A DNA stretch of 64,000 nucleotides from Bacteroidota bacterium. Its GTDB lineage: Bacteria > Bacteroidota > Bacteroidia > Cytophagales > Cyclobacteriaceae. Positions 1-7,254 of the stretch are shown here, one piece after another (position 1 is the first letter of the stretch; each line of letters opens with the position of its first letter). The stretch is taken from positions 206,258 to 270,257 of the forward strand of contig JAFDYU010000014.1 in NCBI GenBank assembly GCA_018267285.1. The letters run 5' to 3'. The position numbers and the translations under genes were made by a program. The notes below the pieces were generated by a model that made no database searches, was not told where the DNA came from, and saw only the letters and a program-made list of their open reading frames with translations.

Positions 1-830
1 TGCACATGCTTAAAAATCTTAAGGTAGGAGTGGTCGGATGTTCAGGCACTGGAAGTCCGACTATTGAACAATTGGCAAGGCTTGGAGTAGGACATTTGGT
101 ATTAGTTGATCCCGATCACATTGAAGAAAAAAACCTTAATCGAATTTTAAACTCGAAAATGACCGATGCTTTGGCAAAGGAAAAAAAGGTTGATGTTATT
201 AAGGGGGCGATAGATAGAATGGGTTTAAAAACCAATGCTCTTTCAATTTCAAAAAACTTATATGATGACATTGATGCAATAAAAGAGATCGCCTCCTGCG
301 ATATTGTTTTTGGCTGTGTTGACAGCGTTGATGGAAGGCATCTTCTTAATTTAATAAGCTCTTTTTATCTAATTCCGTATTTTGATTTAGGTGTGAAGTT
401 ACTTTCAGATGGCCGAGGGGGCATTGATAAAATAGTTGGATCTGTGCATTACATCAAGCCAGGGGGCGGCTCGCTTATGTCAAGAGGGGTGTATTCAAGT
501 GAAGATTTACGAGCGGCAAGTATTTTTCGTGCGCAAAGGGATAATTATAATTCGTTAAAAGAATCAGGATATATAGTTGACGTAAACGTTGATAGTCCTG
601 CGGTTATCAGTATAAATATGTCTGTTTCAGCATTTGGAGTTAACGAATTTTTAGCAAGGCTTCATCCATTTCGATCAGAATTAAATAAAGAATTTGACAT
701 TACGCGATTAAGCATATCTGACGGTTATACAATGCACGAATCAGATGAAACAGTAGATCCTTTTTTTGAAAAATATGTTGGGCGAGGCGATATGAACCCA
801 TTCTTAAACTTACCTGAGTTAAAACCATGA
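1..830 (+). CDS. ThiF-family E1-like adenylyltransferase, 5' end outside the window
   Basis: This encodes an E1/ThiF/MoeB-type enzyme that would adenylate the C-terminus of a ubiquitin-like protein. Counting from the ATG at 6, the glycine-rich nucleotide loop is at residues 11-16 (GCSGTG). VDPD at 34-37 and NLNR at 43-46 supply the acidic residues and the arginine typical of the family, and VDSVDGR follows at 106-112. The frame is open to base 1, and proteins of this type paired with DUF6527 usually have an N-terminal region before the ThiF domain, so I read it as partial. It overlaps the next gene by 4 bases (ATGA), which indicates translational coupling. Cognate modifier and E2 genes are probably just beyond the left edge. 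Confidence 0.8.
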   Translation, partial: HMLKNLKVGVVGCSGTGSPTIEQLARLGVGHLVLVDPDHIEEKNLNRILNSKMTDALAKEKKVDVIKGAIDRMGLKTNALSISKNLYDDIDAIKEIASCDIVFGCVDSVDGRHLLNLISSFYLIPYFDLGVKLLSDGRGGIDKIVGSVHYIKPGGGSLMSRGVYSSEDLRAASIFRAQRDNYNSLKESGYIVDVNVDSPAVISINMSVSAFGVNEFLARLHPFRSELNKEFDITRLSISDGYTMHESDETVDPFFEKYVGRGDMNPFLNLPELKP

Positions 831-1141
831 AGTTCAATTTTTCGTTCCGTAAAAAAGAAAAAACAAATTACACACTCATTAGCATAGAGGACTTTCCTGA
901 GGCAATTGAAGGGGGGAAACTCTACTTAATAGGAAGTCAAAATAAAAAATGGCTGATCGCTATGTTATGCCCATGTGGCTGCGATGCAGTAATACAGTTA
1001 AATCTTTTGAAAGAAGCAAAACCTCAGTGGAAAACACGTATTAACAAAAAAGGACACATTACTGTACTTCCTTCAATTCGAAGGATCATTGGATGCCAGA
1101 GCCATTTTCATATTATTAAGAGCTCCGTCCAATGGCATTAA
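827..1141 (+). CDS. DUF6527-like small zinc-binding protein, partner of the ThiF protein
   Basis: A 104-residue protein with a CPCGC cluster (Cys48, Cys50, Cys52) and a second set, GCQSHF (Cys90, His93), which together look like a zinc-ribbon or treble-clef site. The stretch LPSIRRIIGCQSHF and the final VQW match my memory of the DUF6527 family, which is found next to ThiF-type E1 genes in bacterial ubiquitin-like loci. Its start codon overlaps the ThiF stop (ATGA). A role as an adaptor or E3-like factor is inference only. The gene is convergent with the next one, with a 4-base overlap at the stops. Confidence 0.7.
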   Translation: MKFNFSFRKKEKTNYTLISIEDFPEAIEGGKLYLIGSQNKKWLIAMLCPCGCDAVIQLNLLKEAKPQWKTRINKKGHITVLPSIRRIIGCQSHFHIIKSSVQWH

Positions 1142-1719
1142 TCAATCATAGATTTAAGTATGTCAATATCTGAATCACCATCAGACTTAGAGATCTGAGG
1201 GCGTACTTGGCAGATGTATTTTCGGTTGGTATTTAGATAGTTGGAGCTCTTATCCATTTTAAAAAATCTTGCTTGAATTATTCGCGAGCCGACAAGTAGT
1301 TTAACTGGAGTATTACCTGTATTTATGAGTTCAATAGACAAGCAGCCACAATACCCCGGCTGAATAACTGTTGATAGACTGAATCCTAAACGACTGAAGG
1401 AGCTACGTGTACTTAAAGCAATAAATATGTTCTTTGGAAGTTTGATGTACTCTAGCGTAGAACAGAGGACAGTTTGATGAGGATGGAACACGAAAGATTC
1501 TCCAACTAAACGTCTTGATTCATCATAAAAACTACTGATTGTGCGATCTCTGCCAGTGGCATCAATGTTCACCTCGCGCCCCAGAAATGAAAGCAAAAAG
1601 TCTGTACCCAGCCGTAAATCCAAACTCATCTCACCGAGTTGTGAATCCTCCAAAAGAGGGCGTATTACAAGCTGACCACTTTTTATGAGCTTACTTATTT
1701 CTTTTTTTGTTAGGTACAT
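1138..1719 (-). CDS. dCTP deaminase-like protein
   Basis: A 193-residue protein of the dCTP deaminase/dUTPase fold, which normally deaminates dCTP to dUTP. Early MSLDLRLGTD matches the strand-rich N-terminus. RSSFSRLGF followed by QPGYCGCLSIELINTG matches the signature region, with the conserved serine/arginine and the catalytic glutamate in IEL. Length is typical of Dcd. It is the last gene of a three-gene minus-strand run and overlaps the peptidase gene upstream by 29 bases. Its place in a mobile island beside ubiquitin-like conjugation genes suggests phage defence by nucleotide depletion rather than housekeeping pyrimidine synthesis. That role is inferred; the family call is good. Confidence 0.8.
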   Translation of the reverse strand: MYLTKKEISKLIKSGQLVIRPLLEDSQLGEMSLDLRLGTDFLLSFLGREVNIDATGRDRTISSFYDESRRLVGESFVFHPHQTVLCSTLEYIKLPKNIFIALSTRSSFSRLGFSLSTVIQPGYCGCLSIELINTGNTPVKLLVGSRIIQARFFKMDKSSNYLNTNRKYICQVRPQISKSDGDSDIDILKSMID

Positions 1720-2785
1720 TTTTCTTTTTCCATTCTTTAAGAAGAAAATAATTACTTATTGATTTTTCAATCAAGTTATTGAGGATTGTATTCAACTGAC
1801 TTGGATTACTGAACTTCTTACGCAATACGCTGTTCTTGTTTAACCAAATGCTCCATCCCTGAATGAAGAGAGAATGAAGTTCAGAATCATTTTTAATGTT
1901 CGGGGGTATTAAATTATTAAAATCTTTAAGGGGGATTTTCTTGTACCGAATTTTCAGATCTTGGTCGGTGATTATTTTTGTTGCATTCATAAGTAAATCC
2001 AGATTTTCGGATTTTTTTCCTGCAACGAAATCTTTCACAAAATTTATTCTATTCTCAGTTGATGGATGACTATCGCTGGAAGGGGCCTTGTAGGCTATAT
2101 AATTTAAATAATGATTAGCGGAAAGTCCGATGTACTGTGCAGCAAAGACATCAGCAAAATGCTCCCCTAAATACATTTCCAGTTTTTTCTTTTCAATGTC
2201 AGGTAGCCCGCTGAATTGTGGCTCGCGTTGAACAATCCTTTGGGTAATTTTATAATACTGCTTATCAATAAAGTGACCGATTTCATGATACAAGACTACA
2301 TTTCCGAGGTAATCATGAACTAAGTATTTGGGAATATTTAACTGAATAAGACTTTTGTTGAAAACGATGCCGTATCGCGCAAAGACTTGAGTAGCAAAGT
2401 AGTCGTTAATATTTTTTAGGGAAAACTGTAGGCTATACGAATCCATTTTATTGGAAAGAGATGTAACGATGCTATGATCCTCGTAGTCGCTTATCCAGTC
2501 TTTTAATACAACATTGAGGCAGTTGATAATTTCATACGGCACAAGATTAATCGTACTATTATCTAAGAACTCTACCCAATTGAATACGACTTTTAGTATA
2601 AAGCGATGAGCTTCAATGTCATCTTTAGTAAACCTTTTCTGGCTCTTGAGTTTTATTTGATCAACAAGATCGAGAATCTGATCGTGAAATTCTTTTTTTA
2701 CCTTATCTGAATATTTATTCGACCTGGTCTTCAGCAAGGCTCGTTCTAGTTGAGCAAATCTTAACTCAAAGGTCTGGAGATTCAT
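1691..2785 (-). CDS. HExxH zinc metallopeptidase-like protein of unknown family
   Basis: A 364-residue protein with HEIGH at residues 167-171 and GEHFAD ending at 212. This is the arrangement of a gluzincin-type zinc protease: two histidines, a catalytic glutamate, and a downstream glutamate near Ala-Asp. No signal peptide or clear membrane segment is visible, so it is probably cytoplasmic. The N- and C-terminal thirds are helical and I do not recognise them. It sits between a small unknown gene (8-base gap) and the dCTP-deaminase-like gene (29-base overlap), so the three are probably co-transcribed. A sensor, activator or effector protease in a defence module is plausible but not shown. Confidence 0.65.
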   Translation of the reverse strand: MNLQTFELRFAQLERALLKTRSNKYSDKVKKEFHDQILDLVDQIKLKSQKRFTKDDIEAHRFILKVVFNWVEFLDNSTINLVPYEIINCLNVVLKDWISDYEDHSIVTSLSNKMDSYSLQFSLKNINDYFATQVFARYGIVFNKSLIQLNIPKYLVHDYLGNVVLYHEIGHFIDKQYYKITQRIVQREPQFSGLPDIEKKKLEMYLGEHFADVFAAQYIGLSANHYLNYIAYKAPSSDSHPSTENRINFVKDFVAGKKSENLDLLMNATKIITDQDLKIRYKKIPLKDFNNLIPPNIKNDSELHSLFIQGWSIWLNKNSVLRKKFSNPSQLNTILNNLIEKSISNYFLLKEWKKKNVPNKKRNK

Positions 2786-2793
2786 TAAGGATT

Positions 2794-3117
2794 TTAGACT
2801 ACATGAAAAGTGCCCCGCTTAGTGATGAGTGTGGCTAAAAAATCACGAACAGTTTTGAAGACGTTGTCGCTTATGTTTTCAGGATCCACTTGATCAGCAA
2901 AATACGGTTTGTTATCCTTCGCGATTAGATACACAAGGTTATAGATGGATTGATCAATCTTGTAGAGATCGATTTCATTTTTTGCTAATTTATGAGCGGT
3001 AATGATGATGGATTCCGATATCTTTTTGTAGTCCTCTTTGCCGTATTTAAGATACTGATCCAGCATCAATGAAAACAACTCTAATTCACTATTCTCTATT
3101 GATTTCGCATTATACAT
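2794..3117 (-). CDS. Hypothetical protein, first gene of the peptidase/dCTP-deaminase run
   Basis: A 107-residue protein, almost entirely helical by composition, with charged helices and no cysteine motif. I do not recognise the family. It is the first gene of a compact minus-strand set of three (this gene, the HExxH peptidase, the Dcd-like gene), separated from the peptidase by only 8 bases. The consistent spacing supports a real gene. A regulatory or antitoxin-like role for the downstream pair is possible but unsupported. Confidence 0.6.
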   Translation of the reverse strand: MYNAKSIENSELELFSLMLDQYLKYGKEDYKKISESIIITAHKLAKNEIDLYKIDQSIYNLVYLIAKDNKPYFADQVDPENISDNVFKTVRDFLATLITKRGTFHVV

Positions 3118-3661
3118 GGAATGTATAGTTAGTTATAACAACGTTGAGAGGACTAATTAGGTGCAAATATGGTATTGAAAATACCAGGAATCAAGGATAT
3201 TTCCTATGATTATAGTATCAAATTGGTTACCGCCACTCAACAATATGTGATAGGACACCCAAAGACCCCTGCTGAATTACAGCCGCGTTTCCCATTGTGA
3301 AACGCTTCCAAGTAATATATGTGCATACGGGAAGAAACCAGGAGACTGGTGAGCCTCCTGATTTAGAGTTAAGTAAACACCCAAGCCCAGTAAGCTTGGG
3401 AGGTACTAAATAATTGACGTTATAATAGTAGCCACCGTTTTCTTATTCTCCAAATTTATCCAGGCTTGCCACACCGAAATCCCGTTAAGTGCGTCTCCTT
3501 TAAATTTTAACGATAAATAATACTACTAAGTTGACTCAAACATCCTTGTAAAGAGATTGGAAACATTCTCAAGGTGCCCTCAAGGGTAAACTGAACCTAG
3601 CGCATAGCGTTGGCCGGTGGTTACTGTCTTTTTTTTTCAACTGATTTAAAAAACAACACTA
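3118..3661. other. Gene-free stretch with three perfect hairpins (candidate structured RNA)
   Basis: No convincing ORF lies between the divergent small gene and the ubiquitin-like operon. Three perfect stems occur in 116 bases: GCGTTTC/GAAACGC (3285-3291 with 3299-3305), CAGGAG/CTCCTG (3339-3344 with 3355-3360) and CCCAAGC/GCTTGGG (3380-3386 with 3394-3400). None is followed by a T run, so they are not ordinary terminators. A T-run at about 3630-3638 precedes the operon without a good stem. The stretch should also hold both divergent promoters, but I cannot place them. Confidence 0.4.
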
Positions 3662-4141
3662 ATGAAAATCATAGTATACTTACCGAATAAGGAGATAAAG
3701 GAAATTTTTCCTAACGGTGCGATCAAAGTTGGCGAGCTTATAAAATTAGTTTCTCCACAAACGGCCAATCTTGCCGATAACTTAGAAGATCAAGAAGTCT
3801 ATTTACTTGACAAGCCAGATGAACTTTCAAAAGATTCAAAAACAGATGACCACAAGGCTTTTGTAATTCATCGATGCAAGAAGGTTCAGGTAACTGTTAT
3901 CTACTCCAATAAATCTTTCACACACGCTTATCCACCGTCAACGTTGATTAAGCACATCAGATTGGAGGCGATAAAGAAGTTTGAAATTGATGGGCCAGCC
4001 GGTGAAAATCTTGAGCTCTTTGAAAATGGCGAAAACCAGAATTCAAAAGTGAATAGAAATTATCCGATAGGATACTATTCAGACTACCCGACTTGTTCAA
4101 TCAAGTTGTACTTAGCTGATCCAAACGCTTTTGCAGGATGA
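3662..4141 (+). CDS. bilA: Ubiquitin-like modifier with two beta-grasp-like halves (BilA-like)
   Basis: A 159-residue protein in two halves. Both begin with the beta-hairpin pattern of the ubiquitin fold: residues 1-10 (MKIIVYLPNK), then 74-83 (KVQVTVIYSN) after a linker rich in Asp and Lys. The second half ends with a hydrophobic strand (SIKLYLA) and a short tail, PNAFAG, suitable for exposure and C-terminal activation. Known: in Bil (ISG15-like) anti-phage systems BilA is a double ubiquitin-like protein encoded first, followed by E2, JAMM protease and E1. Here the same order follows, with a 4-base ATGA overlap to the next gene. The identification rests mostly on that context, because ubiquitin-like sequences diverge quickly. 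Confidence 0.7.
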   Translation: MKIIVYLPNKEIKEIFPNGAIKVGELIKLVSPQTANLADNLEDQEVYLLDKPDELSKDSKTDDHKAFVIHRCKKVQVTVIYSNKSFTHAYPPSTLIKHIRLEAIKKFEIDGPAGENLELFENGENQNSKVNRNYPIGYYSDYPTCSIKLYLADPNAFAG

Positions 4142-4635
4142 AGCCTGATCAATTGCTTTTTGAAGATCATTTAAGATTACCAGAATTTACCCAAGGAGAA
4201 ATTCTTGGATACTGGGGTATAGTAAATGAAAAGGAAGAGAGGGAGGCCATTTGGCCTCTCTCTTTTTTTTGGATATCGGTTCCTCCAAGAGGGACAAAGC
4301 AAATAACAAAGTATTATCTAAGGTTAGAATTAACGAACTACAATGTGCTTGCTCCAGCCGGGTGCTTTTGGGACATTGAAAAAAATGTTCGCTTGGACAA
4401 TTCATTGTGGCCTAGGGTAACAGGTCCGTTTGCGCGGGGCTTTAGGATAGATTGGCAAAATGCGCACGAGCTATACGCACCTTGGGATAAGGGCGGTCTT
4501 CAAGCACACCCTGAGTGGGCAACGACTAGTAGCGCTGTGGCGTGGAAATCAGGGAATTCTAAAATCCACAATTATCTGGAGATCATGTACGAAATATTAA
4601 ACAGTGAAAACTATCATGGAACCAATGCAGGCTAA
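4138..4635 (+). CDS. bilB: Putative E2-like conjugating protein (BilB-like)
   Basis: A 165-residue protein in the E2 position of the operon. The centre, YYLRLELTNYNVLAPAGCFW, resembles the E2 strand followed by the proline-containing YP..PP turn. It contains a single cysteine, Cys76. A conserved-looking HELYAPWDKGG segment follows, then a C-terminal helix (HNYLEIMYEIL), as in E2 folds. If Cys76 is catalytic it sits earlier than in eukaryotic E2s, so the active site is uncertain. It overlaps the modifier gene by 4 bases and the JAMM gene by up to 32. Function is assigned mainly by operon position. Confidence 0.6.
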   Translation: MKPDQLLFEDHLRLPEFTQGEILGYWGIVNEKEEREAIWPLSFFWISVPPRGTKQITKYYLRLELTNYNVLAPAGCFWDIEKNVRLDNSLWPRVTGPFARGFRIDWQNAHELYAPWDKGGLQAHPEWATTSSAVAWKSGNSKIHNYLEIMYEILNSENYHGTNAG

Positions 4636-5092
4636 AATAATATTGAAAAAATCACTTTGGGAGGCATTATACGCTGAGCTAGGCAAAAGAGGAAAAGGCG
4701 AAACCGAAAGCGGTGCATTCTTATTGAGCGCAGAAAATTCAATGGAGATTGTTGAATTCGTATGCTATGATGATCTAGAACCTGGATGTCTCGACTCAGG
4801 AGGAATTCATTTAACAGCCAAGGGCTTTATTAAGCTCTGGGACTATTGCTTTGAGAACAAACTTGAAGTAAGAGCTGACATCCATACTCACCCGGGCAGA
4901 AGCACGAGGCAAAGTTACATTGATAAAGATAACCCGATGATAAAAATTAAAGGGCACATAGGCATTATTGTACCTCACCTTGCTTTACCACCTCAGTGCG
5001 AAATGAATGCACTTGGCATCCATGAATTTATGGGAAACGGTTTTGTTTGGAAGGAGTGGAAATTTGGTGATGGAATAATAAAAGTAATCTGA
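4616..5092 (+). CDS. bilC: JAMM/MPN-type deubiquitinase-like isopeptidase (BilC-like)
   Basis: A zinc isopeptidase expected to process the modifier's C-terminus or remove it from targets. Counting from the GTG at 4604, the JAMM signature is complete: Glu35 in ETESGAFL, His94 and His96 in DIHTHP, and Ser104/Asp107 in QSYID. In-frame starts exist at GTG 4604, ATG 4616 and ATG 4625. I chose 4616 because it shortens the overlap with the E2-like gene and uses ATG. The E1 gene follows after 3 bases. Length is that of a stand-alone JAB domain, with no extra domains. Confidence 0.85.
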   Translation: MEPMQAKIILKKSLWEALYAELGKRGKGETESGAFLLSAENSMEIVEFVCYDDLEPGCLDSGGIHLTAKGFIKLWDYCFENKLEVRADIHTHPGRSTRQSYIDKDNPMIKIKGHIGIIVPHLALPPQCEMNALGIHEFMGNGFVWKEWKFGDGIIKVI

Positions 5093-5095
5093 TCA

Positions 5096-6448
5096 ATGAG
5101 TATACTACAAAAAGAATCAATAAGTCGATTGGCTGTAGCTTTTTTAGAATTGGATCCAAGTCTTGCAGAGCTTGGAGATAAAGCCCTTGATTCCATTAAA
5201 GATCGACTTTCAAGTTACACGGTTGCTATTTTTTGTAATGAAGAGATCGAAAACTCGGCTTCGCAGCAAGCTGCACTGTTAACAGCAATTAACGTAGGTA
5301 AGCGCTGTTATAAAGGCGGAGTTTTTGTGTTTCTAAAAGAAGAAGTTAAGTGTCTTTTGAATTGGCCGATAAGAGCATCATTAAATGAAATTGCTGAAGA
5401 ACTTGGCGCGCGTGTGAATTCAGGTAACGAGAAAAACGTTTATACCGCTGAGATATTAATTGGTTCTGCAAAATTAGATAATGACAAATGGTTATTGCAG
5501 GTCAATGATTGGAATGCAGGGATAATTCCTCCAGGGATTAAACACTCAACACTAACTGGGGCTCAAGATTTTCCTCTGGGTGGTATTTTAGGCGGGGCAC
5601 TATCAATAGGTCTAACCTTCCTCAAAATTGCTGGCTTCGATCATAGCATAGGATCAGAAGCCGTGGGGCTTTCTCTGTGGCGACCTGATCTTAATTGGGA
5701 TGATCCCCAGTCTATCGGACCAAAACCGGAGAGCTTTCCTAACAAGGTATGGATTTTAGGGCTTGGTCACTTAGGTCAAGCATATACATGGGCCCTTGGA
5801 TTACTTCCTTTAAGGAATCCAAAAGATCTTTTCGTTAAAATCCAAGATGATGATCGCATTGAGGAAGGAAATTATGACTCAGGGATGTTAAGTGAAAAGA
5901 TTAATGAAGGTGAGTATAAGACTCGAGTCTGTGCAAGTTGGTTAGAATCGCGAGGAATTTTAACCGCTATTGTGGAAAGAAAATATGATGAAAAATATCA
6001 CAGACAAAACACGGATCCCGAAATATTACTTGTTGGTGTTGATAAACTTGAGGCCCGTAAGTCACTAAAAATTGAAGAGTTCAAATTGGTTTTGGATTGC
6101 GGCTTAGGTGCGGGTTTGAACTTTGACATGATTAGATTTAATATTTTCCCTAATCTTAAAACCAGCCCTAAAAAATTTTGGGAGAATGCAAAAGAAATTG
6201 AGAGTACGCCAGTGCTAAAAAATCTATCGCAAAAATTAATTGGCTGCGGTTACACAGTTGGTATAGCTTCTGCATTCACAGGATGCGTAAGTGCCTGTTT
6301 AATCATTTCAGAAATTCTTCGTTCGTATCATCAAGGAATTAAACTTGATCACCACTACATGTCGATAAGAGAGCTGTCAAGTAGCAATTTGAGTTTAATA
6401 GGTGATTATAGGACTGAAACCTTCTGTGGAAGTACTCCGATGAAGTAA
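5096..6448 (+). CDS. bilD: E1-like ubiquitin-activating enzyme (BilD-like)
   Basis: A 450-residue protein. Residues 1-205 form an unrecognised N-terminal domain. From about 217 comes a ThiF/E1 Rossmann fold with GLGHLG at 222-227, the acidic DDDRIEEGN at 251-259 and VGVDKLEAR at 313-321. Late in the domain LIGCGYTVG (Cys384) aligns by position with the catalytic cysteine and following helix of MoeB-type E1s. Where other E1s read N-x-x-R, this protein reads NYDSG at 259-263, so the usual arginine is missing. It closes the four-gene operon (3 bases after the JAMM gene). Confidence 0.75.
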   Translation: MSILQKESISRLAVAFLELDPSLAELGDKALDSIKDRLSSYTVAIFCNEEIENSASQQAALLTAINVGKRCYKGGVFVFLKEEVKCLLNWPIRASLNEIAEELGARVNSGNEKNVYTAEILIGSAKLDNDKWLLQVNDWNAGIIPPGIKHSTLTGAQDFPLGGILGGALSIGLTFLKIAGFDHSIGSEAVGLSLWRPDLNWDDPQSIGPKPESFPNKVWILGLGHLGQAYTWALGLLPLRNPKDLFVKIQDDDRIEEGNYDSGMLSEKINEGEYKTRVCASWLESRGILTAIVERKYDEKYHRQNTDPEILLVGVDKLEARKSLKIEEFKLVLDCGLGAGLNFDMIRFNIFPNLKTSPKKFWENAKEIESTPVLKNLSQKLIGCGYTVGIASAFTGCVSACLIISEILRSYHQGIKLDHHYMSIRELSSSNLSLIGDYRTETFCGSTPMK

Positions 6449-6548
6449 GGTTTAAGTACTGAATCGAATCCCTTGGAATTAGGACGTCAATTTTCTCGCA
6501 CAAAAATCTATTTGTAATCTTGCATTTGATGACTAACCAGCAGAGGGA

Positions 6549-6713
6549 CTGCGACTGAAATTCAAAATTCATGGCAATCTAAGTGATGAGGACTTGATCA
6601 AAAGATTTATTCCGACTAATCTATCTGAATCAGAATTGCAACTCATTAAAGAAAAGGCTAATACTCTCGATCAATTACTGATCTCTATTGAGCGCTACTT
6701 TAATTCAAACTGA
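6549..6713 (+). CDS. Small ORF without ATG, or a gene remnant
   Basis: An open frame of 54 codons bounded upstream by a TAA at 6534. It encodes a well-formed amphipathic sequence (HGNLSDEDLI, then SESELQLIKEKANTL) that looks like real protein. No ATG, GTG or TTG stands at its beginning, only CTG codons at 6549 and 6555. It is either a minor-start gene or the 3' remnant of a lost gene behind the E1-like gene. No family recognised. Confidence 0.3.
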   Translation: MRLKFKIHGNLSDEDLIKRFIPTNLSESELQLIKEKANTLDQLLISIERYFNSN

Positions 6714-6749
6714 TTTGGTTTGCTAAAAATTGCTTTCGAGCTTCGATGC

Positions 6750-7019
6750 ATGAAACTAGCAGAACTTGAGCAAGGAATTTACAAAGTTAAGGTCAACAAA
6801 AGCACTTCTATAATTAAGCCAAATAAGAATGCACCCAAAGCCAGCGCTCATCTATTGTTTGTGAAAGGATTTGGTGAACAAAAGACATATAGACTAGACA
6901 ATGGTATTGCTCAGCCCAAAAAGTACTTTGTTGCTGATGAACGCGAGTTTGAGGTTGTCAGAAAACTAGGTGATATCCCAGTAAACGTGCAACGAATTTA
7001 TTTAAACTTGGAAAGATGA
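6750..7019 (+). CDS. Hypothetical protein, 89 residues
   Basis: A small basic protein rich in beta-strand-type sequence (GIYKVKVNK, AHLLFVKGFG, RIYLNL) with no cysteine and no signal peptide. The frame can extend to a TTG at 6720, but ATG 6750 is the better start. It lies downstream of the Bil-like operon in the same direction and could belong to it. Its stop overlaps the ATG of a 16-codon ORF (7016-7066). I do not recognise the family. Confidence 0.45.
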   Translation: MKLAELEQGIYKVKVNKSTSIIKPNKNAPKASAHLLFVKGFGEQKTYRLDNGIAQPKKYFVADEREFEVVRKLGDIPVNVQRIYLNLER

Positions 7020-7071
7020 AGAAGGGGATGATTATTTTTTCTCGACAAGTGACGCGTGGGCTCTAAGATCA

Positions 7072-7137
7072 ATGTTTGAAGAGTTCAAGTTTCTGGCAAA
7101 TCCTTTCAACTTTAGACCGCAAAGAAAAAGAAGATGA
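7072..7137 (+). CDS. Very short ORF coupled to a short membrane ORF
   Basis: 21 codons ending in a basic tail (PQRKRR). Its stop overlaps the next ATG as ATGA, which is the only evidence for translation. It could be a coupled leader or a decayed remnant. Confidence 0.2.
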   Translation: MFEEFKFLANPFNFRPQRKRR

Positions 7138-7226
7138 CCTGGCTTGAAATCCTATTCTTTATTGTAGCATGGTTAGCAGGAATGTGGCTTTGTTCCAAAG
7201 CATATGACGTCTTGCGGGAGAAATAA
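7134..7226 (+). CDS. Short single-span membrane peptide ORF
   Basis: 30 codons encoding one hydrophobic helix (WLEILFFIVAWLAGMWL) with a charged C-terminal tail (YDVLREK). Its start overlaps the preceding 21-codon ORF by 4 bases. Short hydrophobic peptides occur in toxin and defence loci, but nothing more can be read here. Confidence 0.3.
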   Translation: MTWLEILFFIVAWLAGMWLCSKAYDVLREK

Positions 7227-7254
7227 TAACTCAAGGATACAGATGAAGTCTTGA

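Noticed and set aside
3430-3661. Word-level resemblance to group II intron RNA
   Set aside because: No 5' GTGCG-type start, no domain V hairpin and no intron-encoded reverse transcriptase; left as a test to run, not a call.
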